Notes: a model not told the origin generated them from the letters alone. A DNA stretch of 64,000 bases from Rhizophagus clarus (GCA_015698045.1 BLAL01000261.1:496001-560000); one strand, 5' to 3'; positions 12,398 to 24,345 are shown, counted from the first letter of the stretch. Translations and numbers: made by a program.

Positions 12398-14258
12398 TCA
12401 TTCCGAGGTAAAGATCATTTCCTCTCTTTGTTTAGATTTACTATCAGCAATTCTTGGAGTATGTTGAGGCGCAGATGGTAAAGCTTCCAACTCTGCAAAC
12501 ATTCTCTCTAGTTCCTCCAATTCTTTATCTTCAGTATCATTTGAGATTGATTGTAAAGTTGGAAGAGGCGTTTTGTCTGGTTGATCAATTTTCTTCGCAG
12601 TAGATTCCTTGGTCGGTTGAAAGCTTGTAGACTCCGTAACTGGTTGAGATACTGGCTGTTTTACTGGTGTCGATATAACATTCTCTTCCTTCAACAATGC
12701 CTCTAGTTCTTCCTCAAGTTCTTCATCTATTTCAAATGATGCTTCGATCAAATTCTGATTCACTTGCATTGCGTCTTCTATTTCTTTCTGATCTGCTAGA
12801 GCATCCTGTAATTTATCCATAGTCGCATCCACAGTTTCAGTTGTGAGCCCTTCTGAAGCTAAAACACCTTTTAAGGTGCCTGCTCCAAAGCTATATATAT
12901 CAATAATCTTTTATATATATGAATGTGCTCATTAGGCACAGTCATCATTAAATGAATTTTTCAAAAAAAAAAAAAAAATAATTTTTTTTTACTCTTACTT
13001 CGGTATCGCTCGCAGCACCCTCAATTTTCAGGAGGATTTCTTCAATTGCACCCAAAGAACCCAGTCTTTTTGATAATATCTTTTCAAGATTCTTTTTTTG
13101 CTTTAAGGAATATTTTGCCTGTACTTTTTGTTTGCGAACCAAGTATCCATTAATCTTCTTATTCAAGCTAAAATTTCATACGAAGATTATGATAAAGGAA
13201 ATGTGGATCACTTTTAATATTTTCAAATACTATTCTTACTCTGCAATTTTTTCCTCAACACTTTCGACTTGTACGCGTAATTTCTTACTCGTTTCCTTAA
13301 TACAAATAATACCACGATCTATCTCAGAAATTTCAGGTTTGGAAATTTCTTTTCTGCTCCGTATCTTAATTATCTGATTGATGACAAGAGATATTTAATA
13401 AAGGACAAAAAACAAGAAAAAAAAACTAAATTTACATAGTTTTATTATTCTCACACATTCTTCTTTTTTCTCATCTGATATTTCATGCCAAGCTTCTGTA
13501 ATCAGTACTTTCAGTTCAAATTCTAAATAACATAGTAACACTTTTAAGTCAGTTTCTGATAACACGACGTTCGGGATTGCCACTGCGGCATATTCGGCCT
13601 TAAATGAAGTTAAGGTAAACAGATTATCAGTAATTCCGTGAACTGCATTTTTTTCATGATATTGAAGGACGCGTTCTGCAGCTTCTTTTAAAGTAGGCAT
13701 TATCACCAGCTTTTTCGCGACTAAAATATTACTGGAACCAGACACTTTTTGTATTCCCCAATAAAACGACTGCAAAATCCACCCTGACCATGTCATGCAA
13801 GAGTAAAATTCTTCAATTGGAATCAATTCCGATGTATGATACATTTCTTGCTAAAAATTTAAAGAAAACAAAGAAACAAATTCGAAAATTTATTAATGTC
13901 AAAAATGAGTTATTAGCTTACGAGATTGACAAGCAAATAACATGATCACTACATAATATTATAACTTTACAATAACACAATTAAATCCTGCCGGAGAGAC
14001 TCCATTATATACGGAAAATGTTTCTTCTAAAAGTTCACGGTCAAGGCAAAGGATATCTTCACCCAGCCAGCCGCGTTTATTAGTTTCGATCAAAACATTT
14101 GTCCAAAACTTAAGACTATCATTAAATAATCTTGGATTGAAATATTTTTGATTTGAAAAATCGCTCCAGAACCAGGCCTCTTTGTCTAAATCTTTAACTC
14201 GTAAGTCAGGATGCTTTTTGAGATAATCACGGATATCTGCTTTCTTTGCGAGATTCAT
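12398..14258 (-). CDS. CHM7: ESCRT-III protein Chm7/CHMP7 (Snf7 domain)
   Basis: Five exons on the minus strand (14258-13971, 13850-13455, 13373-13240, 13167-12999, 12907-12398) give 498 aa. The N-terminal half (about 1-230: YLKKHPDLR..., WSDFSNQKYFNPRLFNDSLKFW) resembles the winged-helix region special to CHMP7. The second half is a Snf7 domain: KYSLKQKKNLEKILSKRLGSL and EEILLKIEGAASDTEIIDIYS. The acidic EIDEELEEELEALLKEEN segment matches the C-terminal MIM-bearing tail of ESCRT-III proteins. Chm7 recruits ESCRT-III to the nuclear envelope for sealing and pore quality control. The exon 2 donor is taken as GTGAGA at 13454 and the exon 5 acceptor as 12908, because only these keep the Snf7 frame; other nearby AG or GT sites break it. 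Confidence 0.86.
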
Positions 14259-15253
14259 TTTTTTTCAAAGTGAGAATATGAGAATAATGATATGTTATGA
14301 ATAACACGTGAGATAATTCTGCCCACACTAGAACACATGATCATGTTAAATGAATTTCTAAAAGTAAGTTGATGAGTGATGTAATGCATGCAGTAGGTGA
14401 TCTTCGATTCTTCGTGCGACGCTTCTCCCGGTTTAGTAAAGTAAAGATTTGAAAGCAATTACTATTTTGAAAGTTTCGTAAAGATCAAAATACAGATCAT
14501 GTCATTACAATCTTTTTGTTGTGTAAAAAATTACAGCTTGTAATGTATAAACCAAAGACTTACATTGAGGTATATTAAAGACATATCGAGTATGCTAATT
14601 GATGTAACTATTACATAATATAATCTATTCTCTTGATGGACTGAAACTTTGCTTGCATATTTGTTTATTATAAAGCCACAGATTAGGTAGCTAGGTTACA
14701 CGAAACTAGTCTGATTTTTTCTTTAAAACAATGACGATTCTCAGAATTTACTTTATGATAAAATAGTGCGAACAATCAATTGAATTAAAGTTCTCTGTAA
14801 GAATTTATTAAAAAAAAAAAAAAAATCTTTTATTAAATCATGTAAACGGTTCTTACATTACTGAGCTTTTACAATAATTTTAGTTTATAAATTATTCTTA
14901 CTAGTAACAATTTAGCGCTGCGGCTGCGTGTTGTGAGATTTTCATGTGCAATCTTATAGGTTGAAAAAAGGAAAAAGGGGGGTTAACTTTTAAAAAAAAA
15001 ATTTTTTTTTTATTATAAACCGATATCTCGAAATATTCCTAATATATCAACAGTAGACGTTTCGTTTAACTCAATTCTTGAAAGTATTTAGTTCACAAAT
15101 TCTACAAAGAATTTTACTAACAAACATCCGTCTACCACTTTCACAGACTCTTAAAAGCAAAATATTCTATCTTTTTATTTTATTTTATAAGAATAAGCTC
15201 ATTTTAATTATTAATTCATTTGAATTGCATATTTCTAAAACGTCTTTTTACTC
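14259..15253. other. Divergent spacer CHM7 / CTK1
   Basis: 995 bp with promoters on both sides. It holds A-rich and T-rich runs (14811-14825, 14990-15012) but no credible gene. The minus ORF at 14255-14458 lies mostly in the CHM7 upstream region and shows no family resemblance. Confidence 0.5.
14305..14310. promoter_or_regulatory. CACGTG motif upstream of CHM7
   Basis: ACACGTGA lies 47 bp before the CHM7 start codon (minus strand). It matches the palindrome seen upstream of RPP40, COX6A and TAF13. Confidence 0.4.
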
Positions 15254-18057
15254 ATGCAAACGAATACTATGGATAGTTTTAGACCACCAGAAAACCCATA
15301 TGGTCCACCAGCACCTCCACGTTCAGAAGCACCTTCACAACGAGGCTATCGGGGAGGAAATCGTGCAAGACAACAGAGATCTTGGAATCAACGATCTAAT
15401 ACAGGAGGGAATAATAATAACAATAATAATGTTGGCAATAACAATATTGGGGGTGGTAGTAATGGGAGAGGGGGGCGTAGAGGTAGTTTTTACGAACGAA
15501 GGCCTAGAGATAAAAGCCAAGATAGTTGGAGAAGGCAATACAATGACCGAAATTCGCGGTCATATCGTGATGGTGCATCATCAACTTACAGAGACAGTAC
15601 ATATTGTAGAGATGGGACAGCGTCTCGTGACAGGAGGGATAGTTGGAGTAGTCATCGACATTATAATGATAGGTCCCAACGTTATGGACGTGATAATCAC
15701 GGACCATCAAGAAATAGACAACAACAAGAGAGACAACCTCCGTGGCACCAGGATCGGTACCAACAATATCATCAAAATGGTATTGCGCAGAATAATTGGA
15801 ATGCTACAGGTATTGCTGGATCACATGGACATCAAGGATCACATCCGCCCGTATCACACGTTCCAGTTCCAGGACAACATGCGCCAGGTTTATCACCACA
15901 AATTGGACCACCAGGAGTATCCGGACACGTTAATATACACGTTCCTCCAGGGCCACCTGGTCAAATTGGTCAGCAGGTTCAGCACAATCAGAATCAATCA
16001 GGACATTTAGGGAATTTGGGGCAACAAGGACAGCATGATCTTGAGAGACAATCCGCACAAATTGCTCAGCCAGGTGCACCTGGAACACACCCAGTACTTC
16101 CTCCCTATGAACAATCGTATCAAGAACCTGCCCCATTTCAAGGACAATTACCCCCTCAGATACCTACTTGGGATCAGGGTATTAACTATCATCCACAACC
16201 TCCCGGTCATCATTACCCGGAACCATATTATCCACATGCATACGATCATTATTCAGCTCAATATAATCCTTATATGAATGGTGCTGACAGTATAGGGTAT
16301 AGTCATCCTGTGGAAAATAAACACACGATACCACCACAACCTCCTCAGCCTCCTCAACCACCAAATCCATCAAATTCTAGCACTCTTACAAATAACTTGC
16401 AACCGACCACACAATTACGATCACCAATATCTCCGCATACGGCCTACCCACAACTACCAATCCAGTCGATACAGCAAACTCAAGTATTGCAACAACCATC
16501 AGTAGGATCGAGATCAGTAAAGTCACATGTGTCCCCGATTGAAGTCACTCCAGTGACCGTTAAAAAGTGTGCCGAACTGTATGAAAACTTGGGTCAAGTA
16601 GGGGAAGGCACTTACGGGTATATAAACACCATATAATTTTATTTTTCATTTCATTTATTTGATCCTTGCTCATATTTATTCTTGCACTATAATCAATATA
16701 GTAAAGTTTATAAGGCAAGAAATCGTGAGACAAAAGAGATAGTGGCATTGAAGAAGATACGTATGGATCCAGAGAAGGAAAAGGAAGCTGGGGTAACTGA
16801 TGAGTTTTTCATATGACCCAATGTTTTGTTTTATAATACTTACGTTTATCATTTTAGCAGTTCCCTCTCACAGCAATTCGTGAGATTAAGCTTTTGCAAC
16901 AATGCAAACACGGAAATATTGTGCAACTAAAAGAAATAATGGTTTTCCAAGGTGATTAAGTACTTGTTTGTCTAAAGGCGGTTTAATACAAAATTAACTA
17001 ATGTGAATTCAACAATTTATAGGCTATGTGTACATGGTCTTTGAATATATGGCACACGACCTAACGGGTGTTCTCGCGAACCCAAAGGTCGAATACAAAC
17101 CACAGCACGTGAAGTGCCTGATGAAACAAATTTTAGAAGGTTTGTCCCACCTTCATGAAAACGGTATTTTACACCGCGACATAAAAGGTAAATTTCTTCA
17201 CGTTCTGGGACATAAATTATCGAATAATTATTTACGAGTATATGTTTAGGATCAAACATTTTATTAAACAATCGTGGTGAAGTAAAATTGGCAGATTTTG
17301 GACTTGCCCGCCAATTTGACATTAAATTTAAACGTGACTACACTAATCGCGTAATAACATTATGGTATCGACCCTCAGAGCTATGTCTTGGAGCAACAGA
17401 GTACAGTTGGGAGGTTGATATGTGGAGCGTAGGGTAATATTTATATAAATTTTTTTAAATAAAAAAATTTTAAATTTATGATCATATCTGTAATCATGTT
17501 ATTTTTTCTCAAGATGCATTATGATGGAATTAATAACGGGTAAACCGTTATTTCAAGGTAAAGACGAGTTTTCACAACTCGAAAGCATCTTCAGTTTGAT
17601 GGGTGTTCCAAATAAAAACGAGTGGCCCGAAATAACAAATTTGGCATGGTACGCAATGGTCAAGCGAAATGGACCAAAGGTGTCCAAATTCCGTGAACAA
17701 TACGGGCAGTAAGTATTACATTGGAATTTGCATTATTTTACTACTTTACGATATTTATTCCAAATTACAATTTTTTTTCTATAGCTTGTTATCTTCAGGT
17801 GGTCTTGAATTAGTTGAGGCTTTACTTTCTGTAAACCCAGCAAAAAGGCCATCGGCACGTGAAGCATTAAATTATGCTTATTTCAAGGTCGAAGTTCCCC
17901 TTGCTTGTTCACCTGAGGAGTGAGTACACACTTTAATACATCTATTATTTTATGACCCTCTTAATTTATATTATTTAATTTACATAGACTTCCCGAAATA
18001 TCGGGTGATTGGCATGAATATGAGTCAAAACAAAAAAGCAAGAAAGTCAATCCATAG
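15254..18057 (+). CDS. CTK1: CTK1/CDK12-type cyclin-dependent kinase
   Basis: Eight exons (15254-16617, 16702-16792, 16861-16951, 17023-17187, 17250-17433, 17514-17708, 17785-17919, 17988-18057) give 764 aa. Residues 1-440 are disordered: first RGG/RS-like ([22 protein letters not shown]), then Pro/Gln/His-rich. The kinase domain (about 445-735) has GEGTYGKVY, the VALKK lysine, FPLTAIRE (the CDK12-type PITAIRE helix), HRDIKGSNILL, DFGLAR and activation loop [14 protein letters not shown]. The C-terminal tail [15 protein letters not shown] matches fungal CTDK-I kinases, which phosphorylate Ser2 of the RNA polymerase II CTD during elongation. CDK9/Bur1 is the alternative, but the TAIRE helix and tail favour Ctk1. 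The motif usually reading RPPE is RPSE here. Confidence 0.9.
16853..16860 (+). promoter_or_regulatory. CTK1: NAGNAG tandem acceptor before CTK1 exon 3
   Basis: The intron ends TTTAGCAG. Splicing at the first AG inserts one Gln (CAG) between Gly and Phe-Pro-Leu-Thr-Ala-Ile-Arg-Glu; splicing at the second omits it. Both keep the frame, and the site is directly at the cyclin-binding helix. Confidence 0.6.
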
Positions 18058-19831
18058 ATAGCGGAACTCTCAACTAATATTGTTTTTATAATCCGCCTTT
18101 TTGGACAGGTATGCTCATGTTGTCCTTCGAGATAGCTTACATAAAAAAAATTATGATTTCGAAATATTAACTTATCTGTTTTTTTTTCTGGTCCTTTTTT
18201 TAACCAGTATCCGTTAACTTACCATTTTCCTTTTTGAACTACTCTCCGGAATTAGTAATAAAGCATTTATTACCATGGATGAATATCTCGGGCTGATGTA
18301 CTTATATTAGTACTCAAAGTAATATAATGTGATGTGATGATAATATTAATAATTATAGGAACGATTAAAGTATCTCTTGTATAATATATAATGTAATCAA
18401 AAATGAGAAGAATACCGTGGATACTTAAATCTTATTATAAAGCTACATAAGTATATATATATTATATGTATATGTATATTATATATCTTGCGTTCATTCA
18501 AAATATATGCGGTTATTATAGGGAGGGTAATATAGATGATCTATTAAGGAATTGGTGAAGTATATTCGTTAATTGCGTTTTGCATCAAACATAGTCTCGA
18601 AAGTTTAAAATGTTATCACAAAATAGATTTGAGTAAATATTAGCCGAGATAAGATATAAAGAATTACGAATTTGAGTACATTGATTGTATTCTTTATTAG
18701 ATTATACATGTTTAGATTAATATTAATTTTGTAAATAGTTAATAGTGTAAATAATTAATTGTTAGATAAAAAGTATATGTTTTAAATAATTCTTAATAAG
18801 ATCAGTTTCTATTGTAATTCTTTTTAACAGTTTAATAACCATTTTTGTGACCTGTAAAATAAGCAAATTATAATTCATTAGTATAATCGTTTAAGACACT
18901 TTTAACCCAAATTTTAATATTTAATAAGATCATTGATGAACCGAACTTTTATTTCTACATCCTTTTTCAGTGTGTGAATACAAAAATTTTTAATCACTTC
19001 TTATTTCTTATTTAATTAACAAATCAAATACCTTCCTTTTGATCAAGTAGAAATTATTTAATTTCTAATAACGAAAAAGTTCAAGAAATTAATAATATTT
19101 TAATTAAAAAATATCTTTTAAAAAAAATAAATTGGAATCAGAAAATAGACAATCGACATGAGATTTTGTTATTCCGTCCGCCCGTCTAATTTTTCATCAT
19201 ATTGCAAATTAGCTAATTAATGAAAAAGAAAATTTACCAATTGATTTTAAGCCCTACAACTTCTTGATGGAATCTGAAATTCAAAAAAAAAAAAACTAGA
19301 TTACCATAATGATATATTAACAAAAAATATAATTTTTCCGTCTCTTTTTGATCAGACAAGGCTGAAACTATCTATTTCAACACACTAACTTTATTCAGAG
19401 TGTAGGATAAGATTTATATCATCACGTAAAATTTTTTGAATATGTTTTAAAATAACAATAATAAACTTACCACTGAAAAAAAATTTTTTCTTGAAATTTT
19501 AGATAGTTCAGATTTCTGATAAAAAAAAATGTAAAATCATGTGATTATTCGTGACGTCACAGCAATTAAACGAAAATTCCCGTGAAAAATTTTACTGTAA
19601 CAGAATCTGTCGTTCAAAGTTTCTACCGGCTTTGATTTTAGTAATCTTATTTCGATAAAAATAACCTAGACTTTCACGTGTCATAAAAGCATGGATCACG
19701 TTTGTCGCATGTGTGTTGTACCGGTGATTCCGATCAACTACGGTTAAAGCCGGGCAAACATAGTACAGTCTTTTCAACATACTCTTTCACAAATTTGTAT
19801 TTTTTCTTTTGTTATATACCTATTTCAAATT
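18058..19831. other. Long spacer between CTK1 and COX6A
   Basis: 1.77 kb without a convincing ORF. It includes the CTK1 3' region, a TATA-type microsatellite near 18450-18490 and the COX6A promoter. The minus ORF at 19592-19780 (62 aa) covers that promoter and resembles nothing I know. Confidence 0.5.
19675..19680. promoter_or_regulatory. CACGTG motif upstream of COX6A
   Basis: TTCACGTGTC lies 152 bp before the COX6A start codon, within the spacer. Confidence 0.35.
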
Positions 19832-20367
19832 ATGGCTAGTCGCTTTCCTTTAACTCGTTTTTCTGTTTCAGCAGCAACAGCAACTCGTAATAGAGTTGCT
19901 CATATTACTCGTCGTAACTTTGCTGCCGAAGCAGTTCCGGAAGATTTTGCTACTAAACGCAAGGGTATTGAGGAACACGCAAAATGTAAATTAGAAAATA
20001 ATATTTATACTGCTTTATTCGTTATCAAATGTTAAGTTTTTATTGGAATTATTTTTAGCTAGCTCTAATCTTTGGATGAAAGTTTCGTTATACATTTGTC
20101 CCATAGCTTTGGTTGCTAGTACCGCTAATGCTTACATGATCATGCAACAACATGCTCAACATCATCATGAAGCCCATGAAGCTGATCACCCTCCCTTTGA
20201 TTATCAAAAAATGAGAACTAAGGTACATAATGGCTCTCATTTAAAAAGATTTATATATTTTATTCAAATAATATTAAAGTTTTGTATGTATTCATATATT
20301 TTAGCCTTTTTGTTGGGGAGACGGAGATCATACCCTTTTTCACAATCCTGCTATTAATGGACCATAG
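19832..20367 (+). CDS. COX13: Cytochrome c oxidase subunit VIa (Cox13)
   Basis: Three exons (19832-19985, 20059-20222, 20305-20367) give 126 aa. Residues 1-40 are rich in Arg, Ser and Ala with no acidic residue (MASRFPLTRFSVSAATATR), a mitochondrial presequence. A single transmembrane helix follows (WMKVSLYICPIALVASTANAY), then a His-rich stretch and the family signature [22 protein letters not shown] at the C terminus, nearly identical to COX6A of animals and Cox13 of fungi. The protein is a nucleus-encoded subunit at the dimer face of complex IV and takes part in ATP/ADP regulation. It is the second respiratory-chain gene in this island after NDUFA12. Confidence 0.95.
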
Positions 20368-20708
20368 ACGATTCGTACTGAGTAGATTTTAGGTTGATAG
20401 TTGAGACATTTTGCTTTCATCATTTTGTCTTATAATTATAAAGATCTGTTCAATTCTTGATAAAATTTGCTAATAAACTATTATTAACAGAATTATGTTT
20501 ACACAACTATCTGAAATCTAAACTAAAATAAGTCTAAAAGAAAATATTGTTGAAAAAAATATGGAAATAACTCTGTACAATTAATATTTAAAATATAATA
20601 ATTAATTAATCGAAAAAAATAATTTATTAATTACGAAAAATGATATATACATATTAAAAAAAATTAAAAAAAAAAAAAAAAAAAAATGGAGCAAACCTCC
20701 GTTGTTTC
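20368..20708. other. Convergent spacer between COX6A and TAF13
   Basis: 341 bp between two 3' ends, with A-rich runs at about 20657-20686. No gene is seen. Confidence 0.6.
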
Positions 20709-21198
20709 TTAATTTTCAATTTCATTAACGTCGAATGTTTTTCTTGCAGTTTTGATATCTTTTTCCATAAATAATAATTCTTCAACACGTGCAAGTTTCT
20801 TTGAGTCATTTCTTAAAATAAATTTAAAATCGTCTACAGTAACCTTGCGATCTTTAGCTACTTTTGATGCTTTCAAACACTAAATTCACAAAAAGTATAC
20901 ATAATTAGCAAAAAACAACAATAATAATTTCTTAGGTAATTTTAGAGAATAATAATACCATTTCAGTAATGTAATCATTCACAAGTTCTTCCATTACGTT
21001 TACCGTATCAGGTGCGGGGTCAGGTTCATCTCCAAACCCATACATTAATAACCGTACTAAAAAAAAATAGGAAAAGATCTTTAATAAGTTAAATCTTAAA
21101 CAGCTAATTCTGTAAATCTGAAAAGAAAATTTACAATCTTTCGTAAATACACCCTTATTCCCTTTAGGAGGTCGTCCTCTTTGCTTGTATTCGGCCAT
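20709..21198 (-). CDS. TAF13: TFIID subunit TAF13
   Basis: Three exons on the minus strand (21198-21135, 21056-20959, 20879-20709) give 110 aa. The core reads LMYGFGDEPDPAPDTVNV, then VEELVNDYITEM-type helices (here MEELVNDYITEM) and KVTVDDFKFILRNDSKKLARVEELL, which follow human TAF13 closely. It is a histone-fold protein that pairs with TAF11 in TFIID and contacts TBP. A short basic N-terminal extension (KQRGRPPKGNKG) looks like an AT-hook core (RGRP). Length is normal for the family. The call is firm. Confidence 0.93.
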
Positions 21199-22490
21199 AA
21201 TAACGATTTGTTAAATTAAAAGGTGTCGCAATCTATAAATTTTATTCTGGCTCCTTATACGAAGAAATTTCACAGGTTAATATATGAGTTTTTTGTTTAA
21301 TCACGTGATTACATATCAACAAATATCATATGCAGGTAAATAATATAGTTTTAGACTTTTAGCATCTTTATATATAAAAATAACCAAAATTAATAGTTCC
21401 AGCATTTTATATATAAAAAATATCAATCAGTATTTTTATATGTAAAATGCAAAAATATACATAAAACTAATAAATAGTTTTTATATGTAAAAATATAAAA
21501 AAAAAATAGGTTTATATGTAAAAATGTAAAAAAAATAGTTTTTTATATAAAAAATATAAAAAAAATGCCAAAACTGATAGTTCCAGTATTTTTAAATATA
21601 AAAATGTAAAATTGATTTAAAATAACATTTCAGATTACATTATTTATAATTAACCAAAAATATTTATATTAGTTAATATACTGTATTTATCATCACTAAT
21701 AATCATTATAAATATTATATAATTTTTTCAAAAATTTTTATTGGCACTTAGTTTTTGATTTTTATTTGATCAATAAAAAATAAGTTACATAATAGTAAAT
21801 TATAAGTTCATATAAAATTTAGTTTGGTCATATACTATAATATATTAATACCTTTTATTAAAATATTTTACATTAAATATAACATAATCTTTGAATTAAA
21901 AAAAAAAAAATATTATTAATATCATTGTAGACAAAAAGTATCCTTAACTAATATTATGCTACTTTTTTCTATGACAAACTATAAATAACATATTAAATGA
22001 TCATACTAACAAACAAAAACCTCTATTCTTTTTTCTTAATATAGGGTCTTTACAATAGAAAGATACGAAACTTAAAAAAAAAATAAAAATTTAATGATCA
22101 TGTCTTTTTTAAAAATTCTCTAAATAAAATAAATTTAGTTAGTTATTATAAATTATTCATTTATTAAATTAAAAGTTTGAAGACTAAAAATTTTCTTTCA
22201 TTTACAAAAATATATTTATAAGAAATTATATTTTACTAAATTATAATTTATAATGTAATAAAACTAATCTTTAACATTCTGGCTCTTTTTAAATGATAAA
22301 ATTTATTTTTAATATTCTAATCCTTTCTAAATAATATAATGCCAAGAATTTCTGATACTTTTTAAATAATAAAATTTATCTTTAATATTCTAGCTTTTTT
22401 TAAATAATGTAATGCTAAAAATACCAAAAATTACTAAATATTATTAAATAATAAATTATCATATACTTAGTAATTGATTAATTATCTTTA
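21199..22490. other. AT-rich border of the repeat block
   Basis: Beyond the TAF13 promoter the sequence is low-complexity. At 21360-21610 short units of the type TTATATGTAAAAATGTAAAA recur about six times, two of them with the phrase ATAGTTCCAG. Near 22045-22130 lies a degraded half copy of the 157-bp MITE described at 52.4 kb (GGGTCTTTACAATAGAAAGATACGAAA). At 22260-22430 a unit of about 50 bp (TTTAATATTCTAGC...AAATAATAAAATT) repeats three to four times. No gene is present. Confidence 0.55.
21301..21308. promoter_or_regulatory. TCACGTGA palindrome upstream of TAF13
   Basis: A perfect 8-bp palindrome within AATCACGTGATT, 103 bp before the TAF13 start codon. Confidence 0.45.
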
Positions 22491-22510
22491 ATTTATCTAT
22501 TTTATATTTC
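22491..22510 (+). repeat. Target-site duplication, left copy
   Basis: 20 bp identical to 23359-23378; it borders the retroposed insert. One more A on its left also matches the end of the poly(A) run, so the true length is 20-21 bp. Confidence 0.85.
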
Positions 22511-23358
22511 TGCCACCTGGTCTCTTTCAGAATGGAAACAGTATGAGAAATTCCAGGCTATTATCCCCAACATACCTGAGAATATGACATACGAATCGCT
22601 TTTTCCTAATGGCTTATCAAGCCAATTTTTAATAGATAGTAACATTAAACCTTTTAAAATTATTAAGGAAAAGGACAGGTCTAGATTTTTAATAGAGTAC
22701 TTCGCAACTTAGAATACGCTCTCGAGAAGAATTCTACACAAACAGCAGTGGCAAAACGTTGAACTGGTATGATGCTGTCACTCCGCCCCTCCTACTTTCC
22801 TCTAAAAAGCCTCTGGTCCAAACTCGACTGGATAAATCTTCTAACAAGAACTCCTTCCACTCCAAAGTAGTGACTGGAGCTAACAAGATACCTCTTGGGT
22901 CACAAAGTTCTTATAATCAAGTATCAAAGAACGCATCTTCACAAACTTTTCGTCTTTTAACAAGCCCAGCAAACAGGTTGATAGATCTTATACCAAAAAT
23001 TAGAGATCATGAAGGTCTAACAGCTCGCAACCTAACTCTCAAAAGGTAGAACTCAAGTAACTATTAGAACGATTGATTAGTTTGTGTAGTTAACGTATCA
23101 GTAACAAAGGGTTAACCACTGGAGGAATCAGATTCTTAACCAATTTTTTCATTTTTTGAAGATTAGCTTTCTTTACAATTTTTCTTTATATGTATCATTT
23201 CCCTTATTCCTTTAGTGTGTATATAGACGGTCTGGCTGAACTGTGCCTCTTAAGAGGCTTGGAGTATCTTTCAGTATTATGATATGATATTTGTATATCC
23301 TCCCTATTTTTACAATAAAGTATATGTTGTTCAACATCTTTAATATAAAAAAAAAAAA
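22511..23358 (+). mobile_element. Retroposed poly(A) insert with perfect 20-bp TSD
   Basis: An 848-bp insert, visibly richer in GC than its surroundings, sits between two identical 20-bp direct repeats (22491-22510 and 23359-23378, beginning ATTTATC and ending ATATTTC). It ends in AATAAA (about 23322), then a short spacer and a run of 13 A directly before the second repeat. This is the signature of target-primed reverse transcription by a LINE-encoded machine. The insert could be a 5'-truncated LINE of another family, a SINE-like element or a processed mRNA copy. A perfect hairpin stem GCCTCTTAAGAGGC lies in its 3' part (about 23248-23261). Its 3' end does not match the LINE at 34-42 kb. Confidence 0.85.
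22515..23049 (+). pseudogene. Broken ORF inside the retroposed insert
   Basis: Frame 22515-22712 reads SEWKQYEKFQAIIPNIPENM and ends ...RSRFLIEYFAT-stop. A second frame then gives EEFYTNSSGKTLNWYDAVTP and stays open to TAG/stop at about 23049 (100 or more residues, Ser/Lys/Asn-rich). The two parts look like one former protein split by a frameshift near 22712-22730. RFLIEYFAT resembles an RRM strand, so an RNA-binding protein (host or LINE ORF1) is possible; I cannot name it. Confidence 0.5.
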
Positions 23359-23378
23359 ATTTATCTATTTTATATTTC
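23359..23378 (+). repeat. Target-site duplication, right copy
   Basis: 20 bp identical to 22491-22510, directly after the A run of the insert. Confidence 0.85.
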
Positions 23379-23879
23379 ATTAATTATTTTTTTACTTATT
23401 CTACATTTTATTAATTATCTTTAATTTATTTATTCTATATTTATAAATTATAATTGATTAACTAATCTTTGATCCATCTATTTTAAGTTATATAATTAAT
23501 TTTCTATCTGTAATGTCTGCTTAATCTATTTTTTTAATTTGTTTTTACTATTATATTCCTTCTTTTAAAAATAATTATTTAATAAATAACTTATGTAATT
23601 ATTTAATTATATCACATATGATTATACAATTATCCAATTATATCGTATAATTATATTACCATTTGGTTATATTATATATTTTGTCAAGTAACTAATTTTA
23701 AGTTATTATCATAATATTTATTATATTTTTGCTAATTTAATATTGTTATTATAATTATCATTATTATATTATACTGTTAATACAAATATATATATTTTTA
23801 CGAAGTTTTATTTTCCAATCTTTTATTTCATTTTTAAATCTTATTTATCAAATTTGTTATTATATAATTTATTACAGGA
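23379..23879. other. AT-rich filler
   Basis: Low-complexity sequence with repeated TTAATTATC and TTATATTATA phrases. No gene or repeat boundary is seen. Confidence 0.4.
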
Positions 23880-24345
23880 AATTTCTAAATAAAATGTTAA
23901 CTTTACCAAGCATTAAATATGAATTCTTTATTATCAAGTCTTATCAATATAGAAGAATAATTTGAGCATTTCTTCTAAAATTAAAAAATGATCTTATGGG
24001 ATTAATCCATATCTGTATTATTATTGTATTAACTCTATAAATCAAGAAAGTTTCTGCAAAGATCTTCTTCAATATGTTAGATTTGCTATAGATATTTTTA
24101 ATTATTATGTAAATTATGTAAGTTAATCACGTAACTTATATTTATCATTTTTGGATTAGTGTATCATTGTATAAGGAGTTGATGCCTTACAGTAAAGGTA
24201 ATACTTTATATCTTACAGTGTCAAATTATTTTCTTTTATGATTTCAACTATGATGTTCATGATTATTATTTAGTTTAATTTTTTTAATTAGCATTAGTTT
24301 GATCAAGCATTAATAGGTTTTCTTGTTATAATAAAAAAAAATACA
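23880..24345 (+). mobile_element. 5'-truncated LINE tail
   Basis: This stretch aligns by eye with the last part of the LINE at 42090-42480. Shared blocks are CAAGCATTAAA, CTTCAATATGTTAGATTT, CTATAGAT, TTATTAT..AATTATGT and TCATGATTA. It covers the last codons of ORF2 (LLQYVRF.ID..NYYVNYV) and the 3' UTR, in plus orientation, and ends in an A-rich run near 24335-24345. The reading frame is broken. Confidence 0.6.

Noticed and set aside
12948-13166. Separate 72-aa gene on the minus strand
   Set aside because: It is exon 4 of CHM7 plus read-through into the intron.
15078-16010. 310-aa ORF overlapping the CTK1 first exon in another frame
   Set aside because: It is a shadow of the long, compositionally biased N-terminal exon; the CTK1 frame continues into a clear kinase domain.
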